Assembly: GCA_030830595.1 (NCBI GenBank)
Contig: JAURMS010000132.1
Span: 1-45,325 of the forward strand
Source of the DNA: Gammaproteobacteria bacterium
GTDB taxonomy: Bacteria > Pseudomonadota > Gammaproteobacteria > Steroidobacterales > Steroidobacteraceae
Direction: 5' to 3'
DNA: 45,325 bases
The notes beneath the pieces are model-generated. The model did not search any database and was not told where the DNA came from. It saw only the letters and a program-made list of their open reading frames with translations. The translations under genes and the position numbers were made by a program. Of the stretch, positions 1 through 8,273 are shown piece by piece; the stretch's first letter is position 1, and each line of letters begins with the position of its first letter.

Positions 1-1
1 G

Positions 2-610
2 GGGCGACGCAGCACCCAGACCCCGATGGTGCTGGTGATCGTGGCCGTCCTGCTGGTCGTGAACCTGGTCGTGCTGATCCTGTTCCTGCTGCGTGACGAC
101 ACGCCCACCGTGGTTGAGGCGCCAGCACAGGACGCGACTCAGTCCTCGCCAGCCGCAACACCCGACGCCGCGCCACCGCCGGTTGCAAGCCGTCCCGCCG
201 TGGCGATGGGGCCCCCGCCCGGCCCGGTTCAGCAGGTCCAGGCTCCCGCGGGCGTCATGTATGAAGCGCCGCCGCAGAGGGAAGCGCCGGAGCCACCGCC
301 GGCCTATCTCCTGCCGGAAGCCGAGGCACCCAACTACGGACCCGCGCCGCCGCAGCCGAGTGCACCGACTGCCGAGGCCCTGCCGCTGCCGCTGTCCATG
401 CTGCCCCCCCAGGCCACCGCGGGGCTTCCGCCACTGGTCCTCGAACTGCACGTGTACTCATCCGATCCCACCCAGCGGGCAGTATTCATCAATGGTCGCC
501 GTTACCTCGAGGGAGACACGATCAACGAAGGGGCAGACCTCCTGGCGATCAGCAGTGAAGGTGCAGTGCTGAACTACCGCGGCCAGCGCTTCCTGCTGCC
601 GAGGCCCTGA
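2..610 (+). CDS. GspB-like type II secretion protein, 5' end outside window
   Basis: The reading frame is open to the left edge of the window, so the true start probably lies upstream; an internal ATG at 26 sits directly before a membrane segment and is a poor natural start. Visible parts are one hydrophobic transmembrane helix (about residues 10-30), a long Pro/Ala-rich linker (about 40-140), and a C-terminal domain with the pattern LHVYS..P..R.VFING..Y.EGD, ending in F.LPRP. That domain matches the GspB/T2SSB family, an inner-membrane partner of GspA in type II secretion, where the C-terminal domain lies in the periplasm. No other secretion gene is visible here; gspA, if present, would be upstream. 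It ends three bases before the next start. Family assignment rests on the C-terminal pattern only. Confidence 0.72.
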   Translation, partial: GRRSTQTPMVLVIVAVLLVVNLVVLILFLLRDDTPTVVEAPAQDATQSSPAATPDAAPPPVASRPAVAMGPPPGPVQQVQAPAGVMYEAPPQREAPEPPPAYLLPEAEAPNYGPAPPQPSAPTAEALPLPLSMLPPQATAGLPPLVLELHVYSSDPTQRAVFINGRRYLEGDTINEGADLLAISSEGAVLNYRGQRFLLPRP

Positions 611-613
611 GCC

Positions 614-2425
614 TTGTCGAGGGTGGCAGTCCCGGAAGAACTCGACGGCACGCGGCTGGCGCTCGCCCTGCGTGCCGGCATCCACCGGCTGCTGTCGCGC
701 GAGGAAGTGATCAACAAGATCAACGTATTTCCGGTGCCCGATGGGGATACCGGGACCAACCTCGCCCTGACCCTGCAGGCCGTGCTGAACGCCCTGCGCT
801 CGGGCAATGAACCCCATGCTGGTCGCCTGTTGGTGAAGGCTGCCGATGCAGCGCTCGACGGCGCGCGGGGCAACTCGGGCACCATCCTCGCGCAGTTCCT
901 GCTGGGCGTGGGCGATCGGCTCGGCCACCTCGCGGGCTTCGATCCCCGCAGTCTCGCAGCGGGGCTGGTCGATGGCGCACATTACGCACGCGAGGCCATG
1001 AACGAGCCGCGCGAGGGCACCATCCTCAGCGTGCTCTCGGCCTTCGCCGAGGAGGCGGCCCGGGTGGCAGACCGTGGTGAGCAGGACTTCCGCTCGCTGT
1101 TCTCTGCCGCACTGGTCAGTGCCCGCGAATCACTGGAAGCCACGCGCGGCCAGCTGGAGGTCCTGCGCAAGGCGGGTGTAGTGGATGCCGGGGCACTGGG
1201 TTTCGTGGAACTCGTGACCGGCATGAGCGAGTACCTCGAGACCGGCGAGGTGCCGGCAGACGACGTTGCGCTCAAGGTGGTCCACGAGGAAGGCTCGACG
1301 GCCGGTGAAGAGTCGGACCTCCAGCACCGCTATTGCACGGAATGCCTGGTGCAGGGCGAGGGCATCGACCGGCGCCGCCTGCGGGAGCGCCTGGGCGGGA
1401 TGGGTTCCAGCCTGGTAATCGCCGGCTCGGCCCGCAAGGTCCGCATCCACATCCACGTGAATGAACCCACCGAGGTGTTCGCCATCGCCGCTGACTTCGG
1501 CGAGGTCACTGGTCGCAAGGCCGACGACATGCAGCGCCAGCAGGGCATCGCTCATCACCTGCGTGATCGCCGGGTCGGCATCGTGGTGGACTCTGCGGCA
1601 GACCTGCCCGAAGCGCTGCTGGAACACCACGACATCTTCATGGTGCCGGTGCGCGTGCATTTCGGCGAGCAGAGCTACCTCGACAAGGTCGGCCTCACAC
1701 CCGAGGAGTTCTTCGGGAAGCTGGCCAGCGGCGGGGCCCATCCCAAGACCTCGCTGCCACCGCCCGGCGATTTTCGCCGGGCCTTCGAGTTTCTCGGTTC
1801 GCACTACGAGGCTGTGCTCTACGTCGGCCTGACGTCCCGTGCCAGCGGCACCTTCAATGCTGCAGAGGCCGCTGCGCGCCGGACCAACACTCACGGCACC
1901 CTGCGCTGCCTGGACAGCCGCAATGCCTCGCTCGGCCAGGGATTGATTGCGCTCGCCGCCGCGCAGGCTGCGGAGGCCGGCGGCAGCCTGGAGCAGGTGT
2001 CGGCGGCTGCGGAGTCTGCTGTCCCCCGCACCCGGACCTTCGCCTGCGTGCAGACCCTCGACTACGCGATTCGCGGGGGCCGCGTGCCCGCCTGGGCTGG
2101 CCGCGTGGCAAATTTGTTCAAGCTCATGCCGATCATCGCCACACGTCCCGACGGGCGGGTCTCGCTGGGCGGCGTGCTGTTCCACTCCCGTGACCTCACG
2201 CCCCGCTTTGCCCGTTTCATCGGCCGGCGGCTGCGAGGCGGCGCTCGCTGGCGGTTGGCCATCGGTCACGCCAACGCGCCGGACGCGGCCGATCGTCTGC
2301 GGGGCATGCTGGAGCGAGCGCACAGCGCCAGGCTCGAACTGCTCGAGATCATTCCCATCGGCACCGCGCTGGGCGTCCATGGCGGCCCTGGCTGCCTCGT
2401 CGTGTCCATGCAGGAGCTCACCTGA
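614..2425 (+). CDS. DAK2 (FakA-like) and DegV (FakB-like) fusion protein
   Basis: A 603-aa protein joining two normally separate parts. Residues about 10-200 are a DAK2/DhaL kinase domain with the nucleotide/metal motif FPVPDGDTGTN (39-49) and GARGNSGTILAQFL. Residues about 238-310 resemble the FakA middle domain (RYCTECLV; RIHIHVNEP). From about 320 to the end is a DegV lipid-binding domain with VVDSAADLP, TSRASGTFNAA, DSRNASLGQG, IRGGRV and GTALGVHGGPG. In the known fatty acid kinase, FakB carries a fatty acid and FakA phosphorylates it to acyl-phosphate for phospholipid synthesis. Here kinase and carrier would be one cytoplasmic polypeptide, with DegV in place of the usual FakA C-terminal domain. 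The chosen start is TTG at 614; GTG at 623 is an alternative. It overlaps the next gene by one base (TGATG). Domains are certain, the substrate inferred. Confidence 0.88.
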   Translation: MSRVAVPEELDGTRLALALRAGIHRLLSREEVINKINVFPVPDGDTGTNLALTLQAVLNALRSGNEPHAGRLLVKAADAALDGARGNSGTILAQFLLGVGDRLGHLAGFDPRSLAAGLVDGAHYAREAMNEPREGTILSVLSAFAEEAARVADRGEQDFRSLFSAALVSARESLEATRGQLEVLRKAGVVDAGALGFVELVTGMSEYLETGEVPADDVALKVVHEEGSTAGEESDLQHRYCTECLVQGEGIDRRRLRERLGGMGSSLVIAGSARKVRIHIHVNEPTEVFAIAADFGEVTGRKADDMQRQQGIAHHLRDRRVGIVVDSAADLPEALLEHHDIFMVPVRVHFGEQSYLDKVGLTPEEFFGKLASGGAHPKTSLPPPGDFRRAFEFLGSHYEAVLYVGLTSRASGTFNAAEAAARRTNTHGTLRCLDSRNASLGQGLIALAAAQAAEAGGSLEQVSAAAESAVPRTRTFACVQTLDYAIRGGRVPAWAGRVANLFKLMPIIATRPDGRVSLGGVLFHSRDLTPRFARFIGRRLRGGARWRLAIGHANAPDAADRLRGMLERAHSARLELLEIIPIGTALGVHGGPGCLVVSMQELT

Positions 2426-3543
2426 TGAAGCCCGACACACTCGCCGTTCATGCCGCCCGCGGCCCGGACCGCGAGACCGGCGCGGTGGCGCAACCGCTGT
2501 ACCTGTCGACCACCTTCGAGCGGGCCACCGACGGAAGCTATCCTTCCGGCTTCCAGTATGGGCGCAACGACAACCCGAACCGCCGTGCGCTCGAGCAAGC
2601 AGTCGCCGCCCTCGACGGGGCCAACGACTCACTGGCCTTCGCCTCCGGGAGTGCGGCCGTGCTCGCGGCCTTCAGCCTGCTTAGGCCTGGCGATCACCTG
2701 CTGGTGCCGAGCGAGTGCTACTACGGCACGCTGAAGCAGGTAGGCAAGGTGATCGAGCCACTGGGTATCGCCGTGTCACGGGTGGCCACCTGGGACCTGG
2801 ACGAGGTGCGGAATGCGCTGCGGCCACAGACGCGGATGATCTGGGTCGAGACGCCATCGAATCCCCTGCTGAGGATTTCCGACCTGGCGGGGCTCGCGAC
2901 ACTGGCGCGAACCCAGGGTGCCTGGCTCGCCTGCGATTCGACGCTCGCCCCACCGCCCGTGCAGCGCCCGCTCGAACTGGGCGCCGACCTGGTGATGCAC
3001 TCCTCGACCAAGTTCCTGGCCGGGCACAGCGACGTCACCGGCGGACTGCTGAGCGTGCGTGAAGGGGGTGGGGAGCTGGAGCGGCTGCGCGAGTACCAGG
3101 CCATGATGGGCGCGGTGCCCTCGCCCTTCGATTGCTGGCTCACCCGCCGCAGCCTGATGACCCTGCAGGTACGGGTTCGCGCGCAGGTCGCCGCAGCCCA
3201 GGCAGTGGCGGCCTTCCTGGCCGGCCAGCCCTCCGTAGAGCAGGTCTTCTATCCGGGTCTCGCGCGGCACGCAGGGCATGCGGTGGCCGCGCGCCAGATG
3301 CACGGCTTTGGATCGATGCTGTCATTCACCGTACCCGGTGGCGCTGACGAGGCCATGCGGGTGGCCGCCCGCGTGCGCCTGTTCACCCGCGCCACCAGTC
3401 TCGGCAGCGTCGAAAGCCTGATCGAACACCGTGCCTCCATCGAGGGACCGGGCACCACCACGCCTGCCAACCTGCTGCGCCTGTCCATCGGGCTGGAGCA
3501 TGCGGACGACCTGATCGAGGACCTGCGCGAGGCGCTGTCATGA
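2425..3543 (+). CDS. Trans-sulfuration (Cys/Met metabolism) PLP-dependent enzyme
   Basis: A 372-aa fold-type I PLP enzyme of the cystathionine gamma-synthase/beta-lyase family. Visible are the N-terminal YGRNDNPNRRALE segment, whose Tyr and Arg hold the cofactor phosphate in a neighbouring subunit, FASGSAAVLAAF (phosphate loop), VETPSNPLLRI, and the cofactor lysine in HSSTKFLAGHSDVTGG (about residues 190-205). The cofactor aspartate lies in CDSTLAPP, where relatives more often read DNT.A.P. Length is slightly short but normal for the family. Sequence alone does not separate cystathionine gamma-synthase, beta- or gamma-lyase, or O-acetylhomoserine sulfhydrylase, and no met or cys gene is nearby to decide. 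The ATG at 2425 overlaps the stop of the fusion gene upstream, and its own stop overlaps the next start (ATGA), so the three genes are likely translationally coupled. Confidence 0.85.
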   Translation: MKPDTLAVHAARGPDRETGAVAQPLYLSTTFERATDGSYPSGFQYGRNDNPNRRALEQAVAALDGANDSLAFASGSAAVLAAFSLLRPGDHLLVPSECYYGTLKQVGKVIEPLGIAVSRVATWDLDEVRNALRPQTRMIWVETPSNPLLRISDLAGLATLARTQGAWLACDSTLAPPPVQRPLELGADLVMHSSTKFLAGHSDVTGGLLSVREGGGELERLREYQAMMGAVPSPFDCWLTRRSLMTLQVRVRAQVAAAQAVAAFLAGQPSVEQVFYPGLARHAGHAVAARQMHGFGSMLSFTVPGGADEAMRVAARVRLFTRATSLGSVESLIEHRASIEGPGTTTPANLLRLSIGLEHADDLIEDLREALS

Positions 3544-4583
3544 GCCCGCCGGACGATCGCGGAAACGTCCTCTTCTATCAGCGCGTGTTCGCGGTGACCT
3601 CGCTGGGGCTGCTGGCCTGGCTGCTCTACCAGGTCATCGAACCGTTCCTGAAACCCATGGCCTGGGCCGTGCTGGTCGCCGTGCTGCTGTTTCCCCTGCA
3701 ACGCAGGTTGGCCGTCCTGTGGGGTGGACGGGAAAACCTTGCCGCAGCAGTGCTGACAGTGCTGGTAGTGCTGCTGTTCGTGGGGCCGCTGACCGCCCTC
3801 GCCGTGGCCTTCGCTGCACAGGCGGGACAACTGGCGGAGCTGGTGCCCGGCTGGGTGGCCAGGGCAGAGACACTGTTGACCTCGGGCAGCGCGAGTTGGC
3901 CGGCCAAGCTGCAGGCGGTGCTGCCCATCGAGGCCAATGAATTGCAGCAGTGGGCCACCAGTGGCGCTCGACAGCTCCTGCAGCGGGCGGCGTCGGCAGG
4001 GGGCTCGGCGGTCCTTGGTGCCGTGGGCACGGTCCTGTCATTCACGGTGATGCTGTTCCTGCTGTTCTTCTTCCTGCGCGACGGCGCCCTCATTGCGACG
4101 TCCATCCTGCGGCTGGTGCCGGTGCCTGAAGATCGCAAACGTGCGCTGATTACCCAGCTCACCGCAGTGACCCAGGCAGTGGTGGTGGGTACGGTGCTGA
4201 CGGCGATGGTGCAGGGCCTGCTGCTCGGTGTGGGCTTCGCCATCGTCGGCCTGCCTGCGCCAGTGGTGTTCGGCGTCGTCGGTGGCGTGCTGTCCGTCGT
4301 GCCCTTCGGCGGAACCGCATTGGTCTGGGTGCCCGGGGTGATCGCGCTGCTGATCGCGGGTGACTACACCTGGGGGGCTTTTCTGGCGGCCTGGGGTGCC
4401 ATCCTGGTGTCCTCGGTGGACAACTTCCTGAAGCCGCTGCTGATCTCGGGTCGGGCCGAGGTCCCCACGCTGGCCGTGTTCATCGGCGTGCTCGGCGGTC
4501 TCTCCGCGTTCGGGCTGGTGGGCATGTTCCTGGGCCCGGTGGTCATTGCGCTCGCGCTGGCACTCGCGAGGCTGCGGGACTGA
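3540..4583 (+). CDS. AI-2E family transporter (PerM/YhhT-like)
   Basis: A 347-aa polytopic inner-membrane protein. Hydrophobic segments appear near residues 15-50, 65-95, 155-180, 205-260, 265-300 and 310-340, separated by a short soluble stretch around 95-150, which is the arrangement of the AI-2E/UPF0118 family. Family marks seen are the C-terminal FGLVGMFLGPVVIALALAL and the segment DNFLKPLLISGRAEVP. Members have been linked to autoinducer-2 export, sodium/proton exchange or simply permease function, and the substrate here cannot be told from sequence. The gene overlaps the preceding PLP-enzyme gene by 4 bp (ATGA), so it looks like the last cistron of the group starting at 614. It is followed 27 bp later by uvrD, which seems to have its own promoter within that gap. 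Confidence 0.85.
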   Translation: MSPPDDRGNVLFYQRVFAVTSLGLLAWLLYQVIEPFLKPMAWAVLVAVLLFPLQRRLAVLWGGRENLAAAVLTVLVVLLFVGPLTALAVAFAAQAGQLAELVPGWVARAETLLTSGSASWPAKLQAVLPIEANELQQWATSGARQLLQRAASAGGSAVLGAVGTVLSFTVMLFLLFFFLRDGALIATSILRLVPVPEDRKRALITQLTAVTQAVVVGTVLTAMVQGLLLGVGFAIVGLPAPVVFGVVGGVLSVVPFGGTALVWVPGVIALLIAGDYTWGAFLAAWGAILVSSVDNFLKPLLISGRAEVPTLAVFIGVLGGLSAFGLVGMFLGPVVIALALALARLRD

Positions 4584-4588
4584 AGCAG

Positions 4589-4607
4589 GGGCCGTACAAT
4601 ACGGCCC
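4589..4607 (+). promoter_or_regulatory. Candidate uvrD promoter inside a perfect inverted repeat
   Basis: GGGCCGTA (4589-4596) and TACGGCCC (4600-4607) form a perfect 8-bp inverted repeat around CAA. The hexamer TACAAT at 4595-4600 is a good -10 element, placing a transcription start near 4606-4608, only a few bases before the uvrD ATG at 4611. No ribosome-binding site is visible before that ATG. No convincing -35 was found. The same sequence could also fold as an RNA hairpin at the end of the upstream gene, but there is no T-run after it. Confidence 0.45.
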
Positions 4608-4610
4608 TCC

Positions 4611-6827
4611 ATGCCTGAACATCACCCCCTCCTCGCTGAGCTCAACGAGGCGCAGCGCGCTGCCGTCGCAGCACCCCTCGCCGCAACGCTGGTCCTGGCC
4701 GGGGCCGGCAGCGGCAAGACCCGCGTACTGACCCATCGCGCCGCCTGGTTGATCACCGAGCACGGCGTGTCGCCCCAGGGCCTGCTGGCCGTCACCTTCA
4801 CCAACAAGGCGGCCGCCGAGATGCGCGGCCGCATCGAGGCCCTGCTGGACCTGCCCGGGTCCTCGCTGTGGGTAGGCACCTTCCATGGCATCGCCCACCG
4901 CCTGCTGCGCCGGCATTGGCGCGAGGCCGCGCTGCCGCAGCAGTTCCAGATCCTGGACGACGACGACCAGCAGCGCCTGGTGCGCAAGCTGATCCGCGAA
5001 CAGAACCTCGACGAGCAGCGCTGGGTCCCGCGCGAGGTCCAGGGCTTCATCAACCGGGAAAAGGACGAGGGCCGACGGCCGAAACACCTGCAGGACCGCG
5101 GCGATCCCACCCGTCGCGAACTGATACGGCTCTACGAGCTCTACCAGAAGCGCTGTGATGTCCTCGGGGTGGTGGATTTTGCCGAACTGCTGCTGCGCTG
5201 CCTGGAGATGATCCGCGACCAGCCGCCGCTGGCCGATTTCTACCGACGCCGCTTCCGGCACGTGCTGGTCGACGAGTTCCAGGACACCAACGGGGTGCAG
5301 TACGACTGGGTCAGGCTCCTGTGCGGCAGCGAGGGCCTGCCCTTCGTGGTCGGCGACGACGACCAGTCCATTTATCGCTGGCGCGGCGCGCGGGTGGAGA
5401 ACATGCAGCGCTACCGCAAGGACTTCGGCGCCAGCACCTTCAAGCTGGAGCAGAACTACCGCTCCACCTCGGTGATCCTGGGCGCGGCCAACCAGGTCAT
5501 CCGGCTCAACGAGGACCGGCTGGGCAAGGAGTTGTGGACCGCGGCCAAGGGTGGCGAGCCGATTCGCCTGTACTCCGCCTTCAACGAGCGGGACGAGGCG
5601 GATTTCGTCCTCGAACGCATTCGCGAACATGCGCGCAGCGGACTGCCGCTGTCCGCCGCTGCCATCCTGTACCGTTCGAACGCCCAGTCGCGCGCCTTCG
5701 AGGAGGCGCTGATGGCGGCGCGCATTCCCTACCGCGTATACGGGGGCCTGCGCTTCTTCGAGCGCGCCGAGATCAAGGACGCCCTGGCCTACCTGCGCCT
5801 GTGCGGCAACCGTAACGACGACGTCTCCTTCGAGCGGGTGGTCAACCTGCCCACCCGCGGCATCGGCCAGTCGACCCTGGAGCGCCTCCGCAGCGAGTCG
5901 CGCAGCACCGGCGTGTCGCTGTGGGATGCGGCGCTCCAGGTCAGGCCCTCGCTGCCAGCCAGGGCCGCCAGCGCGCTAGGCGGCTTCCTCGCCCTGATCG
6001 AGAAGATGGCGGCCGCCATGGAGGGCAAGGACCTGCCGGATCAGGTGCGCATCGGCATCGAGGACTCCGGACTGCGCGAGCACCATTCCCGCGAGAAGGA
6101 CAACAAGGGCGAGGCGCGGGTCGAGAACCTCGACGAGCTGGTCAATGCCGCCGCAGGCTTTGCTCCGGAGGGTGAGGACGACCTGCCGCCGCTGGCCTCG
6201 TTCCTCTCCCATGCCACCCTGGAGTCTGGCGAGACCCAGGCGGCCGATGGCCGCGACAGCGTGCAGCTGATGACCCTGCACAGCGCCAAGGGTCTCGAGT
6301 TTCCCACCGTGTTCATGGTCGGGCTGGAGGAAGGGCTGTTTCCCTCCGAGCGTTCCGTATTCGACCCGGAGAAACTGCCCGAGGAACGCCGGCTGTGCTA
6401 CGTGGGCATCACCCGGGCGATGCAGCGGCTGTACCTCAGCCATGCCGAAAGCCGCCGCATGTATGGTCGCACCGACTACCGGGCACCCTCGCGCTTTGTC
6501 GGTGAACTGCCTCCGGAACTGATCGAGGAGGTGCGCCCCCGGCTTTCGGTGTCGCGCCCGCTCTACGACCCGGACGCCGGCCAGGCCCGTCGCCCCTCTT
6601 TTGCCGGCTCGCGCCCGGCTGCGGTCCCGGCCCGTCCGGTGGTCCGGCCCCAGAAGGGCGAGGACGTTCCCTATCGTCTCGGCGCCCGGGTCCGGCACGT
6701 CAAGTTCGGCGAAGGCGTGGTGATCCGTTACGAAGGCAACGGCGATAACCAGCAGGTCCAGGTGAACTTCGAGCGTGGCGGCCAGAAGTGGCTGATGTGC
6801 GCCTATGCCAAGTTAGAAGCCGTGTAA
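4611..6827 (+). CDS. uvrD: DNA helicase II UvrD
   Basis: A 738-aa superfamily 1A 3'-5' helicase used in nucleotide excision repair and methyl-directed mismatch repair. All helicase motifs are visible in order: GAGSGKTRVL (Walker A, about residues 31-40), FTNKAAAEMR, GTFHGIAHRLL, VDEFQDTN (Walker B), VVGDDDQSIYRWRGA, EQNYRST, LMTLHSAKGLEFPTVFMVGLEEGLFP and EERRLCYVGITRAM. The C-terminus (about 690-738) has the Tudor-like RNA-polymerase-binding element with VRHVKFGEGVV, which together with length separates UvrD from Rep. The start at ATG 4611 gives the usual N-terminus LAELNEAQRAAV and lies directly behind the candidate promoter. No SOS (LexA) box of the CTGT-N8-ACAG kind was seen in the short upstream gap, unlike E. 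coli uvrD. Confidence 0.96.
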   Translation: MPEHHPLLAELNEAQRAAVAAPLAATLVLAGAGSGKTRVLTHRAAWLITEHGVSPQGLLAVTFTNKAAAEMRGRIEALLDLPGSSLWVGTFHGIAHRLLRRHWREAALPQQFQILDDDDQQRLVRKLIREQNLDEQRWVPREVQGFINREKDEGRRPKHLQDRGDPTRRELIRLYELYQKRCDVLGVVDFAELLLRCLEMIRDQPPLADFYRRRFRHVLVDEFQDTNGVQYDWVRLLCGSEGLPFVVGDDDQSIYRWRGARVENMQRYRKDFGASTFKLEQNYRSTSVILGAANQVIRLNEDRLGKELWTAAKGGEPIRLYSAFNERDEADFVLERIREHARSGLPLSAAAILYRSNAQSRAFEEALMAARIPYRVYGGLRFFERAEIKDALAYLRLCGNRNDDVSFERVVNLPTRGIGQSTLERLRSESRSTGVSLWDAALQVRPSLPARAASALGGFLALIEKMAAAMEGKDLPDQVRIGIEDSGLREHHSREKDNKGEARVENLDELVNAAAGFAPEGEDDLPPLASFLSHATLESGETQAADGRDSVQLMTLHSAKGLEFPTVFMVGLEEGLFPSERSVFDPEKLPEERRLCYVGITRAMQRLYLSHAESRRMYGRTDYRAPSRFVGELPPELIEEVRPRLSVSRPLYDPDAGQARRPSFAGSRPAAVPARPVVRPQKGEDVPYRLGARVRHVKFGEGVVIRYEGNGDNQQVQVNFERGGQKWLMCAYAKLEAV

Positions 6828-6832
6828 TCGGC

Positions 6833-6838
6833 TAGAAT
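6833..6838 (+). promoter_or_regulatory. Candidate -10 element for trkA
   Basis: TAGAAT at 6833-6838, flanked by CGG and CCG, sits six bases after the uvrD stop. It would start transcription near 6845 and give trkA a leader of about 40 nt. No clear -35 is visible. Confidence 0.35.
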
Positions 6839-6850
6839 CCGGCAGACATC

Positions 6851-6864
6851 GGGCGTTTACGCCC
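6851..6864 (+). other. Short hairpin in the trkA leader
   Basis: GGGCG (6851-6855) and CGCCC (6860-6864) pair perfectly around a TTTA loop, 19 bases before the TTG start of trkA. It lacks a following T-run, so it is not a typical terminator. It may be a leader structure, or the 3' end of the uvrD transcript. Confidence 0.3.
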
Positions 6865-6883
6865 CCATCAGGCAGGGTCTTCG

Positions 6884-8257
6884 TTGAAGATCATCATCCT
6901 CGGTGCAGGCCAGGTCGGCCGCACGGCCGCACAGCACCTGTCACGCGAACAGGCGCACTCCGTTACGGTGGTCGACACCCAGCAGGACATCCTGCGAGAG
7001 CTGCAGGACCGCCTCGACATCCGCACCGTGGTCGGTAACGCGGCGCATCCGTCGGTGCTGGAGGCCGCCGGCGGGGAAGGCGCGGACATGGTGGTGGCGC
7101 TGACCAACAGCGACGAGGTCAACATGATCGCCTGCCAGGTGGCGCACAGCCTGTTTGGCACGCCCCGCAAGATCGCCCGGATTCGCTCCAACGACTATTC
7201 GCTGCGCCACCGCCTGTTCGCGGAAGGTGGCCTGCACGTCGACGTCATGATCAGCCCGGAACAGTTGGTCACGGACCACGTCAGCCGGCTGATCAGTTAT
7301 CCGGGGTCGCTGCAGGTGCTGGAATTTGCCGAGGGCCGCGTGCGGCTGGTAGGCGTGCGCGCCGTACGCGGCGGCCAGCTGGTCGGTCACCAGCTGCGTG
7401 AGCTGCCGGAGCACCTGCCCAAGCGGGATACGCGGGTCGCGGCCATCTACCGCGAGGGCCGGAGCGTGCAACCCGAAGGCGACACCGTCATCCAGCACAA
7501 CGACGAAGTGTTCTTCATTGCCGCCAGCGCGGACATCGGCTCGATGATGAAGGAGCTCCGGACGGTGGAGGAACCGGTCCGACGGGTGGTGATCGCCGGG
7601 GCGGGCAACATCGGGCTGCGCCTGGCGGCCAGCCTCGAGGGGACCAACCAGGTCAAGCTGATCGAGCGGGATGCCGCGCGCGCGCGCCGGGCTGCGGAGC
7701 AACTCGGACGCACCCTGGTGCTCACCGGCGATGCCGCGGACGAGGACCTCCTGATCGAGGAAAACATCGATTCCGTCGACGTGTTCGTCTCGCTGACCAA
7801 CGCCGAGGAGGCTAACATCCTCTCGGCCATGCTGGCCAAGAAACTCGGCGCGCACCGCGCGCTGGCGCTGATCAACCGACCCTCCTATACCGAGTTGATC
7901 GAAGGCGGCAGCATCGACGTCGCTATTTCGCCGCAGACCATCACCATCAGCGCCCTGCTCGCCCACGTTCGGCGCGGCGACGTGGCCAAGGTCCACTCCC
8001 TGCGGCGTGGCGCGGCCGAGGCCATCGAGGCCATCGCCCACGGCGACTCCCGCTCCTCGCCGGTCATCGGCCGGCCGCTGGAGCGCGTATCGCTGCCTCC
8101 GGGCACCACCATCGGCGCCATCGTGCGGGGCGAAGAAGTGCTGATGGCCCACCACGACACCGTGATTCAGGAAGACGACCACGTCATCCTGTTCCTGACC
8201 GATCGCCGGCATGTCGAGGCCGTGGGTCGCATGTTCATGCCCCGCGGCACCAGGTAA
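6884..8257 (+). CDS. trkA: Trk potassium uptake regulatory protein TrkA
   Basis: A 457-aa cytoplasmic, NAD-binding gating subunit of the Trk potassium channel. It has two tandem RCK modules, each with a Rossmann dinucleotide motif: KIIILGAGQVGRTAA at residues 1-15 and RVVIAGAGNIGLRLAA near 233-248. Each is followed by a TrkA-C domain, near 140-225 and 370-455. The length equals the usual 458 aa. The start is TTG at 6884; it puts the first beta strand of the Rossmann fold at the very N-terminus, as expected, and no better start exists in the gap after uvrD. It is followed 16 bp later by trkH, its membrane partner, so the two are surely co-transcribed. A small hairpin lies in its leader. Confidence 0.96.
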   Translation: MKIIILGAGQVGRTAAQHLSREQAHSVTVVDTQQDILRELQDRLDIRTVVGNAAHPSVLEAAGGEGADMVVALTNSDEVNMIACQVAHSLFGTPRKIARIRSNDYSLRHRLFAEGGLHVDVMISPEQLVTDHVSRLISYPGSLQVLEFAEGRVRLVGVRAVRGGQLVGHQLRELPEHLPKRDTRVAAIYREGRSVQPEGDTVIQHNDEVFFIAASADIGSMMKELRTVEEPVRRVVIAGAGNIGLRLAASLEGTNQVKLIERDAARARRAAEQLGRTLVLTGDAADEDLLIEENIDSVDVFVSLTNAEEANILSAMLAKKLGAHRALALINRPSYTELIEGGSIDVAISPQTITISALLAHVRRGDVAKVHSLRRGAAEAIEAIAHGDSRSSPVIGRPLERVSLPPGTTIGAIVRGEEVLMAHHDTVIQEDDHVILFLTDRRHVEAVGRMFMPRGTR

Positions 8258-8273
8258 ACGGCGGGAGTCGGCC

